A stretch of 64,000 nt of DNA from JANOMH01 sp031422295 (GTDB lineage: Bacteria; Pseudomonadota; Alphaproteobacteria; Rhodobacterales; Rhodobacteraceae). The translations under genes were made by a program, and so were the position numbers. Location: contig JANOQM010000056.1 in assembly GCA_031422295.1 (NCBI GenBank), positions 76,591 to 140,590 of the forward strand, given 5' to 3'. Positions 23,689 to 32,405 of the stretch are shown here, piece by piece. A model generated the notes under the pieces. The model saw only the letters and a program-made list of their open reading frames with translations. It did no database searches and was not told the DNA's origin. Numbering within the stretch: the stretch's first letter is position 1; each line of letters begins with the position of its first letter.

Positions 23689-25722
23689 ATGATAAGTTCG
23701 GATCAACGTGCGCGTCATACCGGATCGAGGGGCGGTTCCCGGCCCGGCTTTGACTTTGCCGACGTGGACCCGCAGGAGACCTCAAAGGCGTGGAACAAGT
23801 TTCTCGCCAACCGCAATGCCCCCAGCCTGCCGCTGACCGGGGTCCGGTCGGTGATTTACCAATCGTGGGTGCGCAGCAACACCACCGGCATCAAGCCCGA
23901 TCAGTTCGCCGCCCCGTCGCTGGAACGCAACACCCCGATCAGTAAATCCACCTATGACCACGCCGAATTGCGCCGCGCCACGCGCGCATCGCTGACCCAG
24001 ATCGGCGAATTGCTGTCCGGGGCCGAGGCGATGCTGATCCTGACCGATGCGGATGGCGTGATATTAGAGACGGTGGGTGACAGTTCCACCTTGACCAAGG
24101 CCAGCAAGATCAACCTGAGCGTCGGCGGGTTATGGAGCGAACATGCATCCGGCACCAATGGCATCGGCACCGCGCTGTGGGCGGGCCAGCCGGTTTATGT
24201 GCATGGCGAAGAGCACTTCTGCGAGGGAATGAAGGCGTGGAGCTGTGCCGCCGCTCCGATCCGCGACCCGATTGACCGGGGCATCATCGGGGTGATCAAC
24301 CTGTCCGGCCTGACCCGGATTTTCCAGAAACACAACGCCGCCTTTGCTGCCACCGTGGCCCGCGATATCGAGGTGGCACTGGAACATGAACAGGCATTGC
24401 TGAACATGAGGCTGATGGAGGCTATCGGCGGCCTGTCGCCAACCCGCAACAACGAACCGCGCGACGGGCTGGCCGTGGTTGACCGCTTTGGGCGGCTGAT
24501 CTTCAACCGCAACTCCGGGCTGGAGGTGGGCCGGTCCGACCGTGATCTGGGCCTTGGGGCGCGGTTTCTGGACCTGCGTGATGGGTTGTCCGAGGAAAAA
24601 ATCCTCGCGTCCCTGCCTGCCGACCACGGCTGCAAGGATATCCAGCTGATTCATCTGAACGGCGAGGTCAAAGGCGCTGCGTTGATGTTCAAAGCCGCGC
24701 ATATCGCGTTCGAGCGCCCTAAACCGTTGCCCAGTCCGGCATCGCCCGGGGTCATTATCACCGGGTCTGATCTGAAAATCGTCGGGCGCAGCGACGCTAT
24801 TCTTGAAGCGCTGGATACCGTTGACCGCATCGCCTGCGTCAATACCCCAACCCTGATCGAAGGTGAAACCGGGGTCGGCAAAGAACTGTTTGCCCGGCTG
24901 ATCCATTCGCGTATGGTTCCCGGCCAGACGTCACCGTTTCATACGGTAAACTGTGCTGCATTGACCTCGCAGATGCTGAACGAGGGGGTGCTGCTGGCAC
25001 CGGCCAAGGGCAGCCTGGTGCCGGTCTGTCTGGATGAGATCGGCGAATTGCCGGTGGATATGCAACCCTTCCTGCTGCGCCTGCTGGAGGACCGGATGAC
25101 CGGGCTGCAAGGCCCCGGCGAGACGGACCAGACCGTACGCGTGCTGTCGCTGACCAATCGCGTGCTGCTGGACGAGGTCGAGGCGGGGCGGTTCCGGCGT
25201 GATTTGTTTTACCGGCTAAGTACCGTCATTCTGAAAGTCCCGCCATTGCGCGACCGGGGCGATGATATCCTGCTGATTGCCGACCATTTCAACCGCAAGA
25301 TCAGCACGGAAACCGGGCGTGATCTGCTGGTTTTCGCGGCAGAGGTGCAGGGTGCCCTGATGACCCACCTGTGGCCCGGCAATGTGCGCGAATTGCGCAA
25401 TCTGATTGCGCGCCTGCACTATCTGGCAAAATCCCGCAACGTGGCACTGGCCGACCTGCCCCAGGAAATAACCGCACCGGTCAGGCCCAAGAGCCCGGAC
25501 AGCCACGCTGCACAGGCCCAGGATCGGCGGCTGGCCAGCACGATGTCCCTGAAACACGCCGAAGTGATCCTGATCGAAAACTCGCTGGTGCAGCACAATG
25601 GCAATATCAGCAAAGCCGCCCTCTCGCTCGGCATATCCCGCCCAACGTTATACCGCAAGATTCAAACGCTCGGGATCGCCGGTGGACCCGACCCTGATCC
25701 GACGCGGATCAGCCGGGATTAA
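23689..25722 (+). CDS. AcoR/MimR-like enhancer-binding-type activator lacking GAFTGA
   Basis: 677 residues. The N-terminal ~330 form the AcoR-type sensing region with a GAF domain (EAMLILTDADGVILETVGD...ASGTNGIGTALW). A AAA+ domain follows with Walker A GETGVGKE near residue 392 and Walker B LDEIGEL near 449. The C-terminal Fis-type helix-turn-helix is GNISKAALSLGISRPTLYRKI. Between NCAAL and LDEIGEL there are only about 22 residues instead of ~35, and the GAFTGA loop that contacts sigma-54 is gone. By position it likely regulates the monooxygenase operon, as MimR does in mycobacteria. Confidence 0.88.
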   Translation: MISSDQRARHTGSRGGSRPGFDFADVDPQETSKAWNKFLANRNAPSLPLTGVRSVIYQSWVRSNTTGIKPDQFAAPSLERNTPISKSTYDHAELRRATRASLTQIGELLSGAEAMLILTDADGVILETVGDSSTLTKASKINLSVGGLWSEHASGTNGIGTALWAGQPVYVHGEEHFCEGMKAWSCAAAPIRDPIDRGIIGVINLSGLTRIFQKHNAAFAATVARDIEVALEHEQALLNMRLMEAIGGLSPTRNNEPRDGLAVVDRFGRLIFNRNSGLEVGRSDRDLGLGARFLDLRDGLSEEKILASLPADHGCKDIQLIHLNGEVKGAALMFKAAHIAFERPKPLPSPASPGVIITGSDLKIVGRSDAILEALDTVDRIACVNTPTLIEGETGVGKELFARLIHSRMVPGQTSPFHTVNCAALTSQMLNEGVLLAPAKGSLVPVCLDEIGELPVDMQPFLLRLLEDRMTGLQGPGETDQTVRVLSLTNRVLLDEVEAGRFRRDLFYRLSTVILKVPPLRDRGDDILLIADHFNRKISTETGRDLLVFAAEVQGALMTHLWPGNVRELRNLIARLHYLAKSRNVALADLPQEITAPVRPKSPDSHAAQAQDRRLASTMSLKHAEVILIENSLVQHNGNISKAALSLGISRPTLYRKIQTLGIAGGPDPDPTRISRD

Positions 25723-25739
25723 CCGAAAATTCTGAAACT

Positions 25740-26160
25740 GACCCCCCCGGGTGACCAGACCGGCAAGACGCCCCTGCATATAGCCAAGCAAAGCCCGGTT
25801 TGCTGCCAGCTTTCACCTCCGCATCGTCCATGACCACACGGGTTTGCGTCGTCATCTGCGTAAAATCAGGGTTCAGGCCCGAATAATTCGCGCGCCCAAA
25901 TACGCTCTGATCATCGCTACCATGACTGGTAGCGGCCAACAGAACGCCGACGCTGATGCGCGGCTCGATCAGGTTCACATCCCTGGCGTTCGCATCATTT
26001 GGGTCCGTCAGCCGCGCCGCAAGCAACATGCCGACAGTTTGCGCACCCATCGAATGCCCGAAAGCGGCAATCCTGCCGTGGTCAATTCGACCCCGCGAAT
26101 GACGGAACGGACGCTTCGATCGCCTCAAGCTGGTCGAGGTTCAGTACAGATGTGACGGAC
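25740..26160 (-). pseudogene. Alpha/beta hydrolase remnant, frameshifted
   Basis: Minus-strand text matches the intact hydrolase at 49381-50349: GRIDHGRIAAFGHSMGAQT then MLLAARLTDPNDAN and VNLIEPRISVGVLLAA. One frameshift near 26090 separates the preceding LDQLEAIEASVPSF from it, the N-terminal third is absent, and the C-terminus after TRVVM turns into unrelated sequence. The nucleophile-elbow serine is still present, but no complete enzyme can be made. The DNA is still fairly close to the intact copy, so the two may be duplicates or separately acquired relatives. Confidence 0.75.
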
Positions 26161-26197
26161 GCTTGCTTGCCTCCCACCAAATTGGTCTTTTTCCGTC

Positions 26198-26587
26198 TCA
26201 GCCTCGCGGCGGTTTGCTGCGCCACGCCAGCGACTGTTGGTTTAGCACTGACAAATCCACTTTATCCGCGATGATCTGTTCGCAAAGCCGGATCGCAAGT
26301 GCGGTCTGTGTGTGACTGAGATGCTTGTAGGCCGGACGTGCGATGTGATCGTACCACACCCCGCCGCAAACGGTGTCGAGCACGATGCGCTGAAAGCAGT
26401 GGTCGTTTCGGACCGGCCAGTGGCTGTTGGTGGTTCGCGCCAGCTTGGGCATGACTTTGCGCGTAAGGTGCAGGTATTCCAGCACCAGATTGGCTGGGGC
26501 TATCCCCGGTAAATCGAAACTGAGTTGCATCTTGGCTTTCGCTGGCAGGCGGGATTTGGGCGCATCCGGCCCAGTGAGGCGGAACAT
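26198..26587 (-). CDS. Conserved hypothetical protein
   Basis: 129 residues from an ATG at 26587 (MFRLTGPDAPKSRLPAKAKM). The sequence has a regular, conserved look: LVLEYLHLTRKVMPKLAR, WPVRNDHCFQRIVLD, GGVWYDHIARPAYKHL. No membrane segment or signal. I do not recognise the family with confidence. It lies convergent with nothing obvious and next to the photolyase-associated group. The 323 nt between it and the next plus-strand gene show no gene. Confidence 0.55.
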   Translation of the reverse strand: MFRLTGPDAPKSRLPAKAKMQLSFDLPGIAPANLVLEYLHLTRKVMPKLARTTNSHWPVRNDHCFQRIVLDTVCGGVWYDHIARPAYKHLSHTQTALAIRLCEQIIADKVDLSVLNQQSLAWRSKPPRG

Positions 26588-26910
26588 AGGTCTCGATCCG
26601 CCGGAAGCCACGCGTGCGGCTTGTTGGCCACCGTTCCAACCACACCGGTTTTTGTACAAGGTGTTGATATGGCGGGGCGTTGCAACGGTCGAGTTGCATG
26701 ACAGTGGTGCCTGCGATTGCGGGCTGCGATGTAGCCTACGACTCTGAACCAGATCATGCTGGCATAAGCATTCGGTGCGAACGCGTTGATCGGCCTCTGC
26801 TTTGCAGCAAGGGGGCAGTATGGTTGATACCGGACACTACCTTGCACAGATGCGGGCAACGGCACCACCGTATGCTTGACTTGTCGCGCGGCCACGGCAA
26901 ATCCGCTTTT

Positions 26911-27123
26911 ATGGCAAAACGCATATTTGATCCCCCAACGATCAGCGAAATCATCGAGATGGCGCTAAGCGACCATGTCAGCTTTGATCAGATCCGCGCT
27001 CTGCACGGGCTTGGTCCGGATGAGGTAAAGACACTGATGCGGCAAAATCTGAAATCCGGCAGTTACCGCGCATGGCGCAGGCGAGTAAGACAGTTTGCCG
27101 ACCGGCGCGAGGTTTACAAGTGA
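26911..27123 (+). CDS. TIGR03643 / DUF2805 family small protein
   Basis: 70 residues: FDPPTISEIIEMALSDHVSFDQIRALHGL then EVKTLMRQNLKSGSYRAWRRRV, the pattern of the short TIGR03643 (DUF2805) family, a helix-turn-helix-like basic protein often encoded close to photolyase/cryptochrome genes. A longer frame upstream (to 26680) has no similarity, so the ATG at 26911 is chosen. Its 3' end overlaps the convergent truncated DUF427 gene by about 10 nt. Function unknown. Confidence 0.75.
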   Translation: MAKRIFDPPTISEIIEMALSDHVSFDQIRALHGLGPDEVKTLMRQNLKSGSYRAWRRRVRQFADRREVYK

Positions 27124-27320
27124 AGCTGGGTCATCACCCCTGGGATATTCCCGGGTGGCAGGTAATAGGTCGGCGCGTGGTACGTCCCGAGCACCCGCAG
27201 GGCGTGCGTGGTGTCGGCGACAATTACACCGCCAAGCCGGACAATGATCGGCTGCGGCAGGGGTTCTATTGCAGGCGGGCGGGGGTAGGATTGCACGCTT
27301 TCGCGGGCAAGATCGGTCAT
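27114..27320 (-). pseudogene. DUF427 protein, C-terminally truncated
   Basis: 68 codons: MTDLARESVQSYPRPP, then VRLGGVIVADTTHALRVL and APTYYLPPGNIPG, which is the N-terminal half of the DUF427 fold. Full proteins are about 120 residues and continue with a conserved SFCEWKG block; here a stop follows TQLHL and the downstream bases do not encode the rest. The ATG overlaps the stop of the UbiG-like gene (ATGA), so it is the last member of that minus-strand operon. It may be a broken gene rather than a working short protein. Confidence 0.55.
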
Positions 27321-28030
27321 GCTAATGCCTCAAGAATTGGCTTGCGCGCGATCCCCATGTAGAGCACGGCAGTAAGGGGCAGGGGGCCAAAGGTCAGATC
27401 AAACCGGCGGTTGATACCCCGGGGGCCAAGGCCTGTTATTGCCCCCGGCACCAGCCCCGCGCCCTGCATAGCCCTGCGCAATTCGCGCGGTTTGATGAAC
27501 ATCGCCGGATCATGCGTGCCACGCGGCAACAGGCGCAGCAGGTCTTCGGCAATGGTGATGGTGGCCAGACGCGCCAGCGGGTTGCGGTTGATGGTGTCGA
27601 ACAGGAACAGCCCGCCGGGGCGCAGCACGCGCGCAACTTCGGCCAGCACTTTGGTCAGGTCAGCCACGTGTTCCAACACATCAACACAGACCACGGCATC
27701 AAAGCTGGCGTCATCATAAGGCAGTGCCTCGCCCACACCCACATCATAGCCGATGCGCAGGCCGCCTGTCCGGGCATGGGCGCGTGCCGCGTCAATCGCC
27801 CCGGCGGCGGGGTCAATTCCTGTCACCTGCGCGCCCCTGCCTGCCAGCGCCTCGGCCATAAAACCCCCGGCGCAGCCAAGGTCCAGCACATCGCGGCCCT
27901 GCCAGTCGATCTGGCGGTCGAACCAAGCCAGCCGTCCGGGGACCAGGTTCTTCAGCGTGCGAACCCAGCGGATTTCATCCGACCACCAGTTGTCCGCCAC
28001 CCGGTCATAAATCGTCAGGTCATTGCGCAT
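27317..28030 (-). CDS. UbiG-like SAM-dependent O-methyltransferase
   Basis: 237 residues. Motif I VLDLGCAGGFMAEAL, then GIDPAAGAID, VVCVDVLEHV and LRPGGLFLFDTINR are typical of UbiG (2-polyprenyl-6-hydroxyphenol methylase / 3-demethylubiquinol methyltransferase), and the N-terminal NWWSDEIRWVRTL is UbiG-like. A second ubiG may exist elsewhere in the genome; the placement next to an ABC1 kinase fits quinone metabolism. The start MRNDLTIYD overlaps the end of the upstream methyltransferase gene by 11 nt, so both are in one operon. Confidence 0.8.
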   Translation of the reverse strand: MRNDLTIYDRVADNWWSDEIRWVRTLKNLVPGRLAWFDRQIDWQGRDVLDLGCAGGFMAEALAGRGAQVTGIDPAAGAIDAARAHARTGGLRIGYDVGVGEALPYDDASFDAVVCVDVLEHVADLTKVLAEVARVLRPGGLFLFDTINRNPLARLATITIAEDLLRLLPRGTHDPAMFIKPRELRRAMQGAGLVPGAITGLGPRGINRRFDLTFGPLPLTAVLYMGIARKPILEALA

Positions 28031-28844
28031 CGGGCCGGTCCTTGGCTTGGGCCATGCGGGGCAGGATATACGGTACATCGGCGCGGTATCTATCAAAGCG
28101 GTTGCCATAGCGGGCGGCAAAGCGTCGTTCCTTCAGACGCGGGGCAAGCAGGCAATAGGCGGTAAAGCTGATGGCCAGCGCCAGTTGATCCGGCGTCCAG
28201 ACCGGAGGCGTCCAGAGTGTCATCGCAAAGGCCACGTAAATCGGCTGGCGGATCAGGCGGAACAGCCCTTGGGTCGGCATATCAGGAAACACCGGCCGGA
28301 TGCGCGCCAGCAGGGACATCCAGCCAAGCGCACCGGATTGTACTTCGGCCCCGGCATCAAAGCTGGCCTTCATCAGGGCCAGCCAACTGGTGGCATAGGC
28401 CGCAGTCACCGCCCAGAACACCGCCCCTTCTGCCCGCCACCAGACAATACCCGACGGCGTCCACAGCGCGAACAGCGCCAGAAGTTGGGCCGAGGCGATG
28501 ATGGCATATGTGGTGGTAGCCAGCATAGCCCCATGCGGGCCGGGGATAAGTCGCGCCAGCAGCCGCCCGCCGCGCCCTGTCAGCAACAGCGAATGCGCCA
28601 GCGGGAACTGCACAATCAGCGCCGCATTGGACAGCGCCGCCCATGGCCATGGCACCCTGCCAAGGCTTTCGCTTAAGCCAAAGAACATCGCCACGATCAT
28701 TGCCAGCACACCCGCTGCAAAAAGCATATGGCACAGCACCCCAAGGCCAAGCGCCAATAGGATACGCCCCGCGCCGGCCGGGGGGCGCCGGGCGGCGCGG
28801 ATCAGCGTGATCAGCCGCGCGATGCGGGGGTCGCTCAGCGTCAT
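28020..28844 (-). CDS. NnrU/MddA/ICMT-like membrane methyltransferase
   Basis: 274 residues with about six to seven membrane segments. The C-terminal RQPIYVAFAMTLW...APRLKERRFAARYGNRFDRYR is the SAM-binding signature of the isoprenylcysteine-methyltransferase/NnrU superfamily. The length and topology resemble methanethiol S-methyltransferase MddA, but substrate cannot be read. Its start overlaps the end of the photolyase-like gene and its end overlaps the UbiG-like start, so the three are coupled. Confidence 0.75.
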   Translation of the reverse strand: MTLSDPRIARLITLIRAARRPPAGAGRILLALGLGVLCHMLFAAGVLAMIVAMFFGLSESLGRVPWPWAALSNAALIVQFPLAHSLLLTGRGGRLLARLIPGPHGAMLATTTYAIIASAQLLALFALWTPSGIVWWRAEGAVFWAVTAAYATSWLALMKASFDAGAEVQSGALGWMSLLARIRPVFPDMPTQGLFRLIRQPIYVAFAMTLWTPPVWTPDQLALAISFTAYCLLAPRLKERRFAARYGNRFDRYRADVPYILPRMAQAKDRPDAQ

Positions 28845-30070
28845 GCGGGCAACACCTGATCCAGAATTCGCGGGATGTTCTGCTTGACCTTGAAGAACCC
28901 GGCAGTCGCATGGGGCCAGATCGCCGTGTCCCAGTCACGCCGCCATTCGCACAGGGTGATGCCGTGTTGAGCGAGGGAAGGTGCGGCCTGATCCAGCCAG
29001 TCGCGCAACGGGCCACGGGTGATGTAGGGTGTCGCAATCTGCGCCGCCCCGGCGTTCTTGGCCCATTTGGCCAAGATGGCAGGGTCATCCGCGCGCAATG
29101 CAGTGGACGCAACGCCCGCCCGTGATGCCGCATCGCCAAGTGCGCTGTCTTCAAACACCTGCACCAGATCGGACACTGGCAGGGGGGAGCGCAAGTGACT
29201 CGCCGACAATATCGCCGCAGCGCGGATATCGAGGGATGCAAGGTCGAAATCCTCGACCCGGCAATCCTCGTCGGTGATCAGCAGGGCGGTGGGGCGGCCC
29301 GGTTGCGGCGCAAGGATCGGGCGCAGCGGCAGCACAGAGGGCAGGCCGTCCGGTTCGGTCGCCTCCAGCCCTTGGGTGACCTCGGCCAGATCGCTACGGC
29401 GCGGGGTGAACCGCCCGGCGGTAAAGGTGGCGATGTTTTGCGCGTCAGCGGGATAGGGTTTGCCCCGGGTATGCAGGCCTGCGGCCCAGCGCCAGCCCAG
29501 CGTATTCGACGCCGCATCGCCATCCAGCAGGTGGCGGAAAAAGAAATCCGCCCCCAGCCGCCATGGCAAGCCCAAGGTGAAAATCCAGATCGAGGCGAAC
29601 CACATTCGCGCATGGTTATGCAGATAGCCGGTATCGACCAGTTCGGTGGACCACGCATCAAAACACTCAATCCCGGTCTGACCATTCATCGCCCGGTCCA
29701 CATCGCGGCGCATGCGGCGGTCGCGGTCAAGGGCGGCCAGATCGCCCTCCAGCCCGGTGCGATAGCTGTCCCAGACCTGCGGGCGGCGTTCCAGCCAGCC
29801 CTTGAAATAGCCGCGCCAAATCACCTCTTGCACGAACTTCTCGGCATCTTCCGGCCCGTGGGCGGCAAGTGCTGCCGCCACCGCATCGGATTCCAGCACC
29901 AGCCTGCGCCGGAGATAGGGCGACAGCACCGACACCGCCTTGTGCGCGCCGGGGCCATGATCGGTGTTACGGCCATTGGCATAGCGGCGACCCATTTTGG
30001 GCGTGAAGGCCGCCAGAACTCTGTCACCCTCGGCGCGGGTTGCGATCCAGTCTGTCATTGTATACGTCAT
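28841..30070 (-). CDS. Photolyase/cryptochrome-related FAD-binding protein with unusual domain order
   Basis: 409 residues. The N-terminal ~240 resemble the helical FAD-binding domain of photolyases (SVLSPYLRRRLV, EKFVQEVIWRGYFKGWLERRP, YLHNHARMWFASIW, and GDAASNTLGWRWAAGLHTRGKPY). The C-terminal ~170 (from LLITDEDCRVEDF) look like the alpha/beta domain that is normally at the N-terminus. That suggests a circular permutation or a different C-terminal domain. It may repair DNA or sense light. It is the first of three coupled minus-strand genes. Confidence 0.75.
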   Translation of the reverse strand: MTYTMTDWIATRAEGDRVLAAFTPKMGRRYANGRNTDHGPGAHKAVSVLSPYLRRRLVLESDAVAAALAAHGPEDAEKFVQEVIWRGYFKGWLERRPQVWDSYRTGLEGDLAALDRDRRMRRDVDRAMNGQTGIECFDAWSTELVDTGYLHNHARMWFASIWIFTLGLPWRLGADFFFRHLLDGDAASNTLGWRWAAGLHTRGKPYPADAQNIATFTAGRFTPRRSDLAEVTQGLEATEPDGLPSVLPLRPILAPQPGRPTALLITDEDCRVEDFDLASLDIRAAAILSASHLRSPLPVSDLVQVFEDSALGDAASRAGVASTALRADDPAILAKWAKNAGAAQIATPYITRGPLRDWLDQAAPSLAQHGITLCEWRRDWDTAIWPHATAGFFKVKQNIPRILDQVLPA

Positions 30071-30110
30071 CCATTCTTTTTGCCGGAAGGTGATGCCCGC
30101 CGCCGTAATG

Positions 30111-31445
30111 TCAACGCGGCACGGTCGTCTCGCGGCAATAGGCCTCCACCATCGGGCGCAGGGCGACGCGCGCCCGCAGTTTCGCCGCCATCAGATACAT
30201 GCCGCCGATCTTGCGATGCAAAAACAGCGTGGCGGCAGGCGGCACATGGCTTAGTTCGCGGTCTTTGCCGATGGCAAGTCCCATGTCGCGCAGGCGTTCC
30301 AGCAGATCACTGCGGTCAAAATCAAACGGCAAGTCCTGCTGCAAGGGAGACATCGCAGCCCCAAACATGGACTGAATCAGGGCCTGATGATGCGGGGCAG
30401 TGATGGGGCCGAAATAGCCGATCCGCAACATGGCTTCGCGCGTGGCATCCGCCCCGCCATCCAGCGCCGCCCGCGCGAGGGCGCGGAAATCGGCGGCAAG
30501 CGCCAGGGCGATGGGCTGAACCGCGCCGAAGTCCAGCAGTATGATGCGGCCGGTCTTGGGGTCATACCGGTAATTGGCAAGGTTCGGGTCGGTTTGCATC
30601 GCGCCGAACACGAACAACTCGCGCAGCACAAGATCGATCAGTGCGGCAGCAACCCGGTCGCGTACCGCTTGGGGGGTATCAACCAGACTGTCGAGGGGGG
30701 CGCCTTGCATGAATGTCATCGCCAGCACCTGCGGCGTGCTTAGGTTAGTGTTCAGCGCGGGCAGCGCAAAGATGTCGGACCCCTCCAGCAAGGCACCGAA
30801 ACGGGCCAGATGCTGCGCTTCGGCCAGATAGTCGGCCTCGGCGTGCAACTGGCGCTTGGCCTCGGTCAACAGCGGACCGAGGTCCATGCCGCGCGGCAAA
30901 AGGCCCGGCAGGCGCATCAGCGTCGCCACGTTATCCACGTCGCTGTCGATGCTGGCACGGACACCGGGATACTGCACTTTGATCGCAAGGTCCTGACCGT
31001 CGCGGGTCACAGCCCTGTGCACCTGCCCAATCGAAGCCGCCGCAAAGGGGCGCACATCAAAGCGGGCAAAGCGGCCATACCAGCCTGTCCCCCATTCGGC
31101 GTTCAGCGCGGTTTGCAGCTGTTTGGGTGGCATATGGCGGGCGTCATCGCGCATCCGACCAAGGATCGCTGTCAATTCATCGGGCAGGACCAGCCCGGTA
31201 TCCATCGACAGCATCTGCCCCAGCTTAAGCGCCGCACCGCGCAGATGCGACAGCCCGTCGGTCAATCGCAGGGTGTTGGCGGGCGTCAGCAGCAGTTGCG
31301 CCAGATCGGGCCGCTTGCCACTGGCCAGCGCGCGCAAGCCGCCCGCCGCAACATTACCCGCAATCCCCGAAGCGATGCCACCGAACCGCAACAGTCGCGC
31401 CGCGCGGCTCGTTGGTACCGCAGTACCATCATCATCCTGAGGCAA
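30111..31445 (-). CDS. ABC1/ADCK (UbiB-like) atypical kinase
   Basis: 444 residues. The KxGQ motif is LKLGQMLSMD, the alanine-rich loop is AAASIGQVH, the lysine strand is LAIKVQYPG, the catalytic-loop equivalent is QTDPNLANYRY and the DFG equivalent is LLDFGA, matching the ABC1 family. Members of this family support coenzyme Q biosynthesis. It lacks the C-terminal membrane helices of classical UbiB and is more like ADCK3-type proteins. It lies 40 nt upstream of the photolyase-like gene on the same strand and 14 nt downstream of the DCC gene. Confidence 0.85.
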   Translation of the reverse strand: MPQDDDGTAVPTSRAARLLRFGGIASGIAGNVAAGGLRALASGKRPDLAQLLLTPANTLRLTDGLSHLRGAALKLGQMLSMDTGLVLPDELTAILGRMRDDARHMPPKQLQTALNAEWGTGWYGRFARFDVRPFAAASIGQVHRAVTRDGQDLAIKVQYPGVRASIDSDVDNVATLMRLPGLLPRGMDLGPLLTEAKRQLHAEADYLAEAQHLARFGALLEGSDIFALPALNTNLSTPQVLAMTFMQGAPLDSLVDTPQAVRDRVAAALIDLVLRELFVFGAMQTDPNLANYRYDPKTGRIILLDFGAVQPIALALAADFRALARAALDGGADATREAMLRIGYFGPITAPHHQALIQSMFGAAMSPLQQDLPFDFDRSDLLERLRDMGLAIGKDRELSHVPPAATLFLHRKIGGMYLMAAKLRARVALRPMVEAYCRETTVPR

Positions 31446-31459
31446 GACTTTCTCCGTTG

Positions 31460-31852
31460 TCAGTTCTGTGCCCGTGCTGTCTGGCTGCGCAAACGGCGCA
31501 GGTGCCAGTGGTAGATGACGGGCGCAAGGACATGGTCATAGGCCACGCAGGCGATCTGTTTGATCCCCGGAAATCCAACCACCCTTGCCAGCCACCGATA
31601 CTTTGGCATTTGCATCCATAGCACCAGAAACGCCGGTATCCCCGATGTCAGCGTGCCTTCATGCAGCACATAAAGCCGCCGGGCCGCAGTGTCGGCATCC
31701 AGCCCCCATTGGTCCCGTGCGTCCGAGTTCAGATCGTCAAACCGGATCGGCAGATTATTGGCACCCGCATACCGCGCGTAATGCTGTATCTCAAAATTGC
31801 AGACCGGACAGGTCGCGTTGTAAAGGACGGAGGTTTTGGCGCTGGTTTCCAT
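31460..31852 (-). CDS. DCC family (DUF393) thiol-disulfide oxidoreductase-like protein
   Basis: 130 residues. The N-terminal VLYNATCPVCNFEI carries the DxxCxxC-like CPVC motif of the DUF393/DCC family; an ALYVLHEGT-type segment and YRWLARVVGFPG follow. The start METSAKTS is chosen because upstream residues lack the fold. It heads the operon ABC1 kinase - photolyase-like - methyltransferases. Redox function is inferred from the CxxC only. Confidence 0.8.
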   Translation of the reverse strand: METSAKTSVLYNATCPVCNFEIQHYARYAGANNLPIRFDDLNSDARDQWGLDADTAARRLYVLHEGTLTSGIPAFLVLWMQMPKYRWLARVVGFPGIKQIACVAYDHVLAPVIYHWHLRRLRSQTARAQN

Positions 31853-31998
31853 AACGTGAAGATAGGCCAGCCCCGCGTAAAATCCATCGGGCACGGTTCT
31901 GACAATCTGTTCCCGCGTTTAAGGCGCATGATACCCTGTATTGCTGTCGGTGGTGCGCCGCTGCTGGTCTAGATCGGTCAAGTCCGGCCGACGCACTG

Positions 31999-32305
31999 CT
32001 ACTGGTGGACTGACCTGAATACTGCGGAAAGGATCATGTGCGGAACGGTCAGGGCGGACAGACCGATAAAGACGATTTGCGATGTTGCTGGTTCGAATGC
32101 CGGGGTGAAAACCGCAAGGACAATGGCGCCAAGGGCGGTCATTGCCAAAGTCGCCACCAGGATTGGCCACGCGATGCGCAGACCTTGCAGCGGCGTCAGG
32201 CGCAACTGGTCTGCCGTCAGCAGGAAATGGTTGGGGGAGTGCAGGGCACAGAAATAAATCACGAGATATACTATCGTCAGGCGCGGATCAAACGTCTTGG
32301 ATGCA
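31999..32305 (-). pseudogene. Brp/Blh family carotene dioxygenase C-terminal remnant
   Basis: About 100 codons on the minus strand end in YFCALHSPNHFL, then ALGAIVLAVFTP and a terminal LTVPHMILSAVF. This matches the C-terminal end of Brp/Blh beta-carotene 15,15'-dioxygenases, including the conserved HSPxHF and TVPHM histidine motifs. The frame upstream of 32305 does not continue as the rest of the ~280-residue enzyme, so only the 3' third survives. Bases 31853-31998 and 32306-32405 show nothing recognisable. Confidence 0.6.
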
Positions 32306-32405
32306 TGCTGCCGTTTGGGATACTCAACATCCTTCTAAGGTTGGTTCTGACGGCAAACGCGCATCTGGTTAAATGTCGTTTTGTAAATCTGGCGACGTCA
32401 CATGT

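Noticed and set aside
26680..26910. N-terminal extension of the TIGR03643 gene
   Set aside because: The added 77 residues have no similarity or ordered pattern, and the family begins near the ATG at 26911.
29195..30403. 402-codon open frame on the plus strand
   Set aside because: Antisense to the photolyase-like and ABC1 kinase genes, without recognisable domains.
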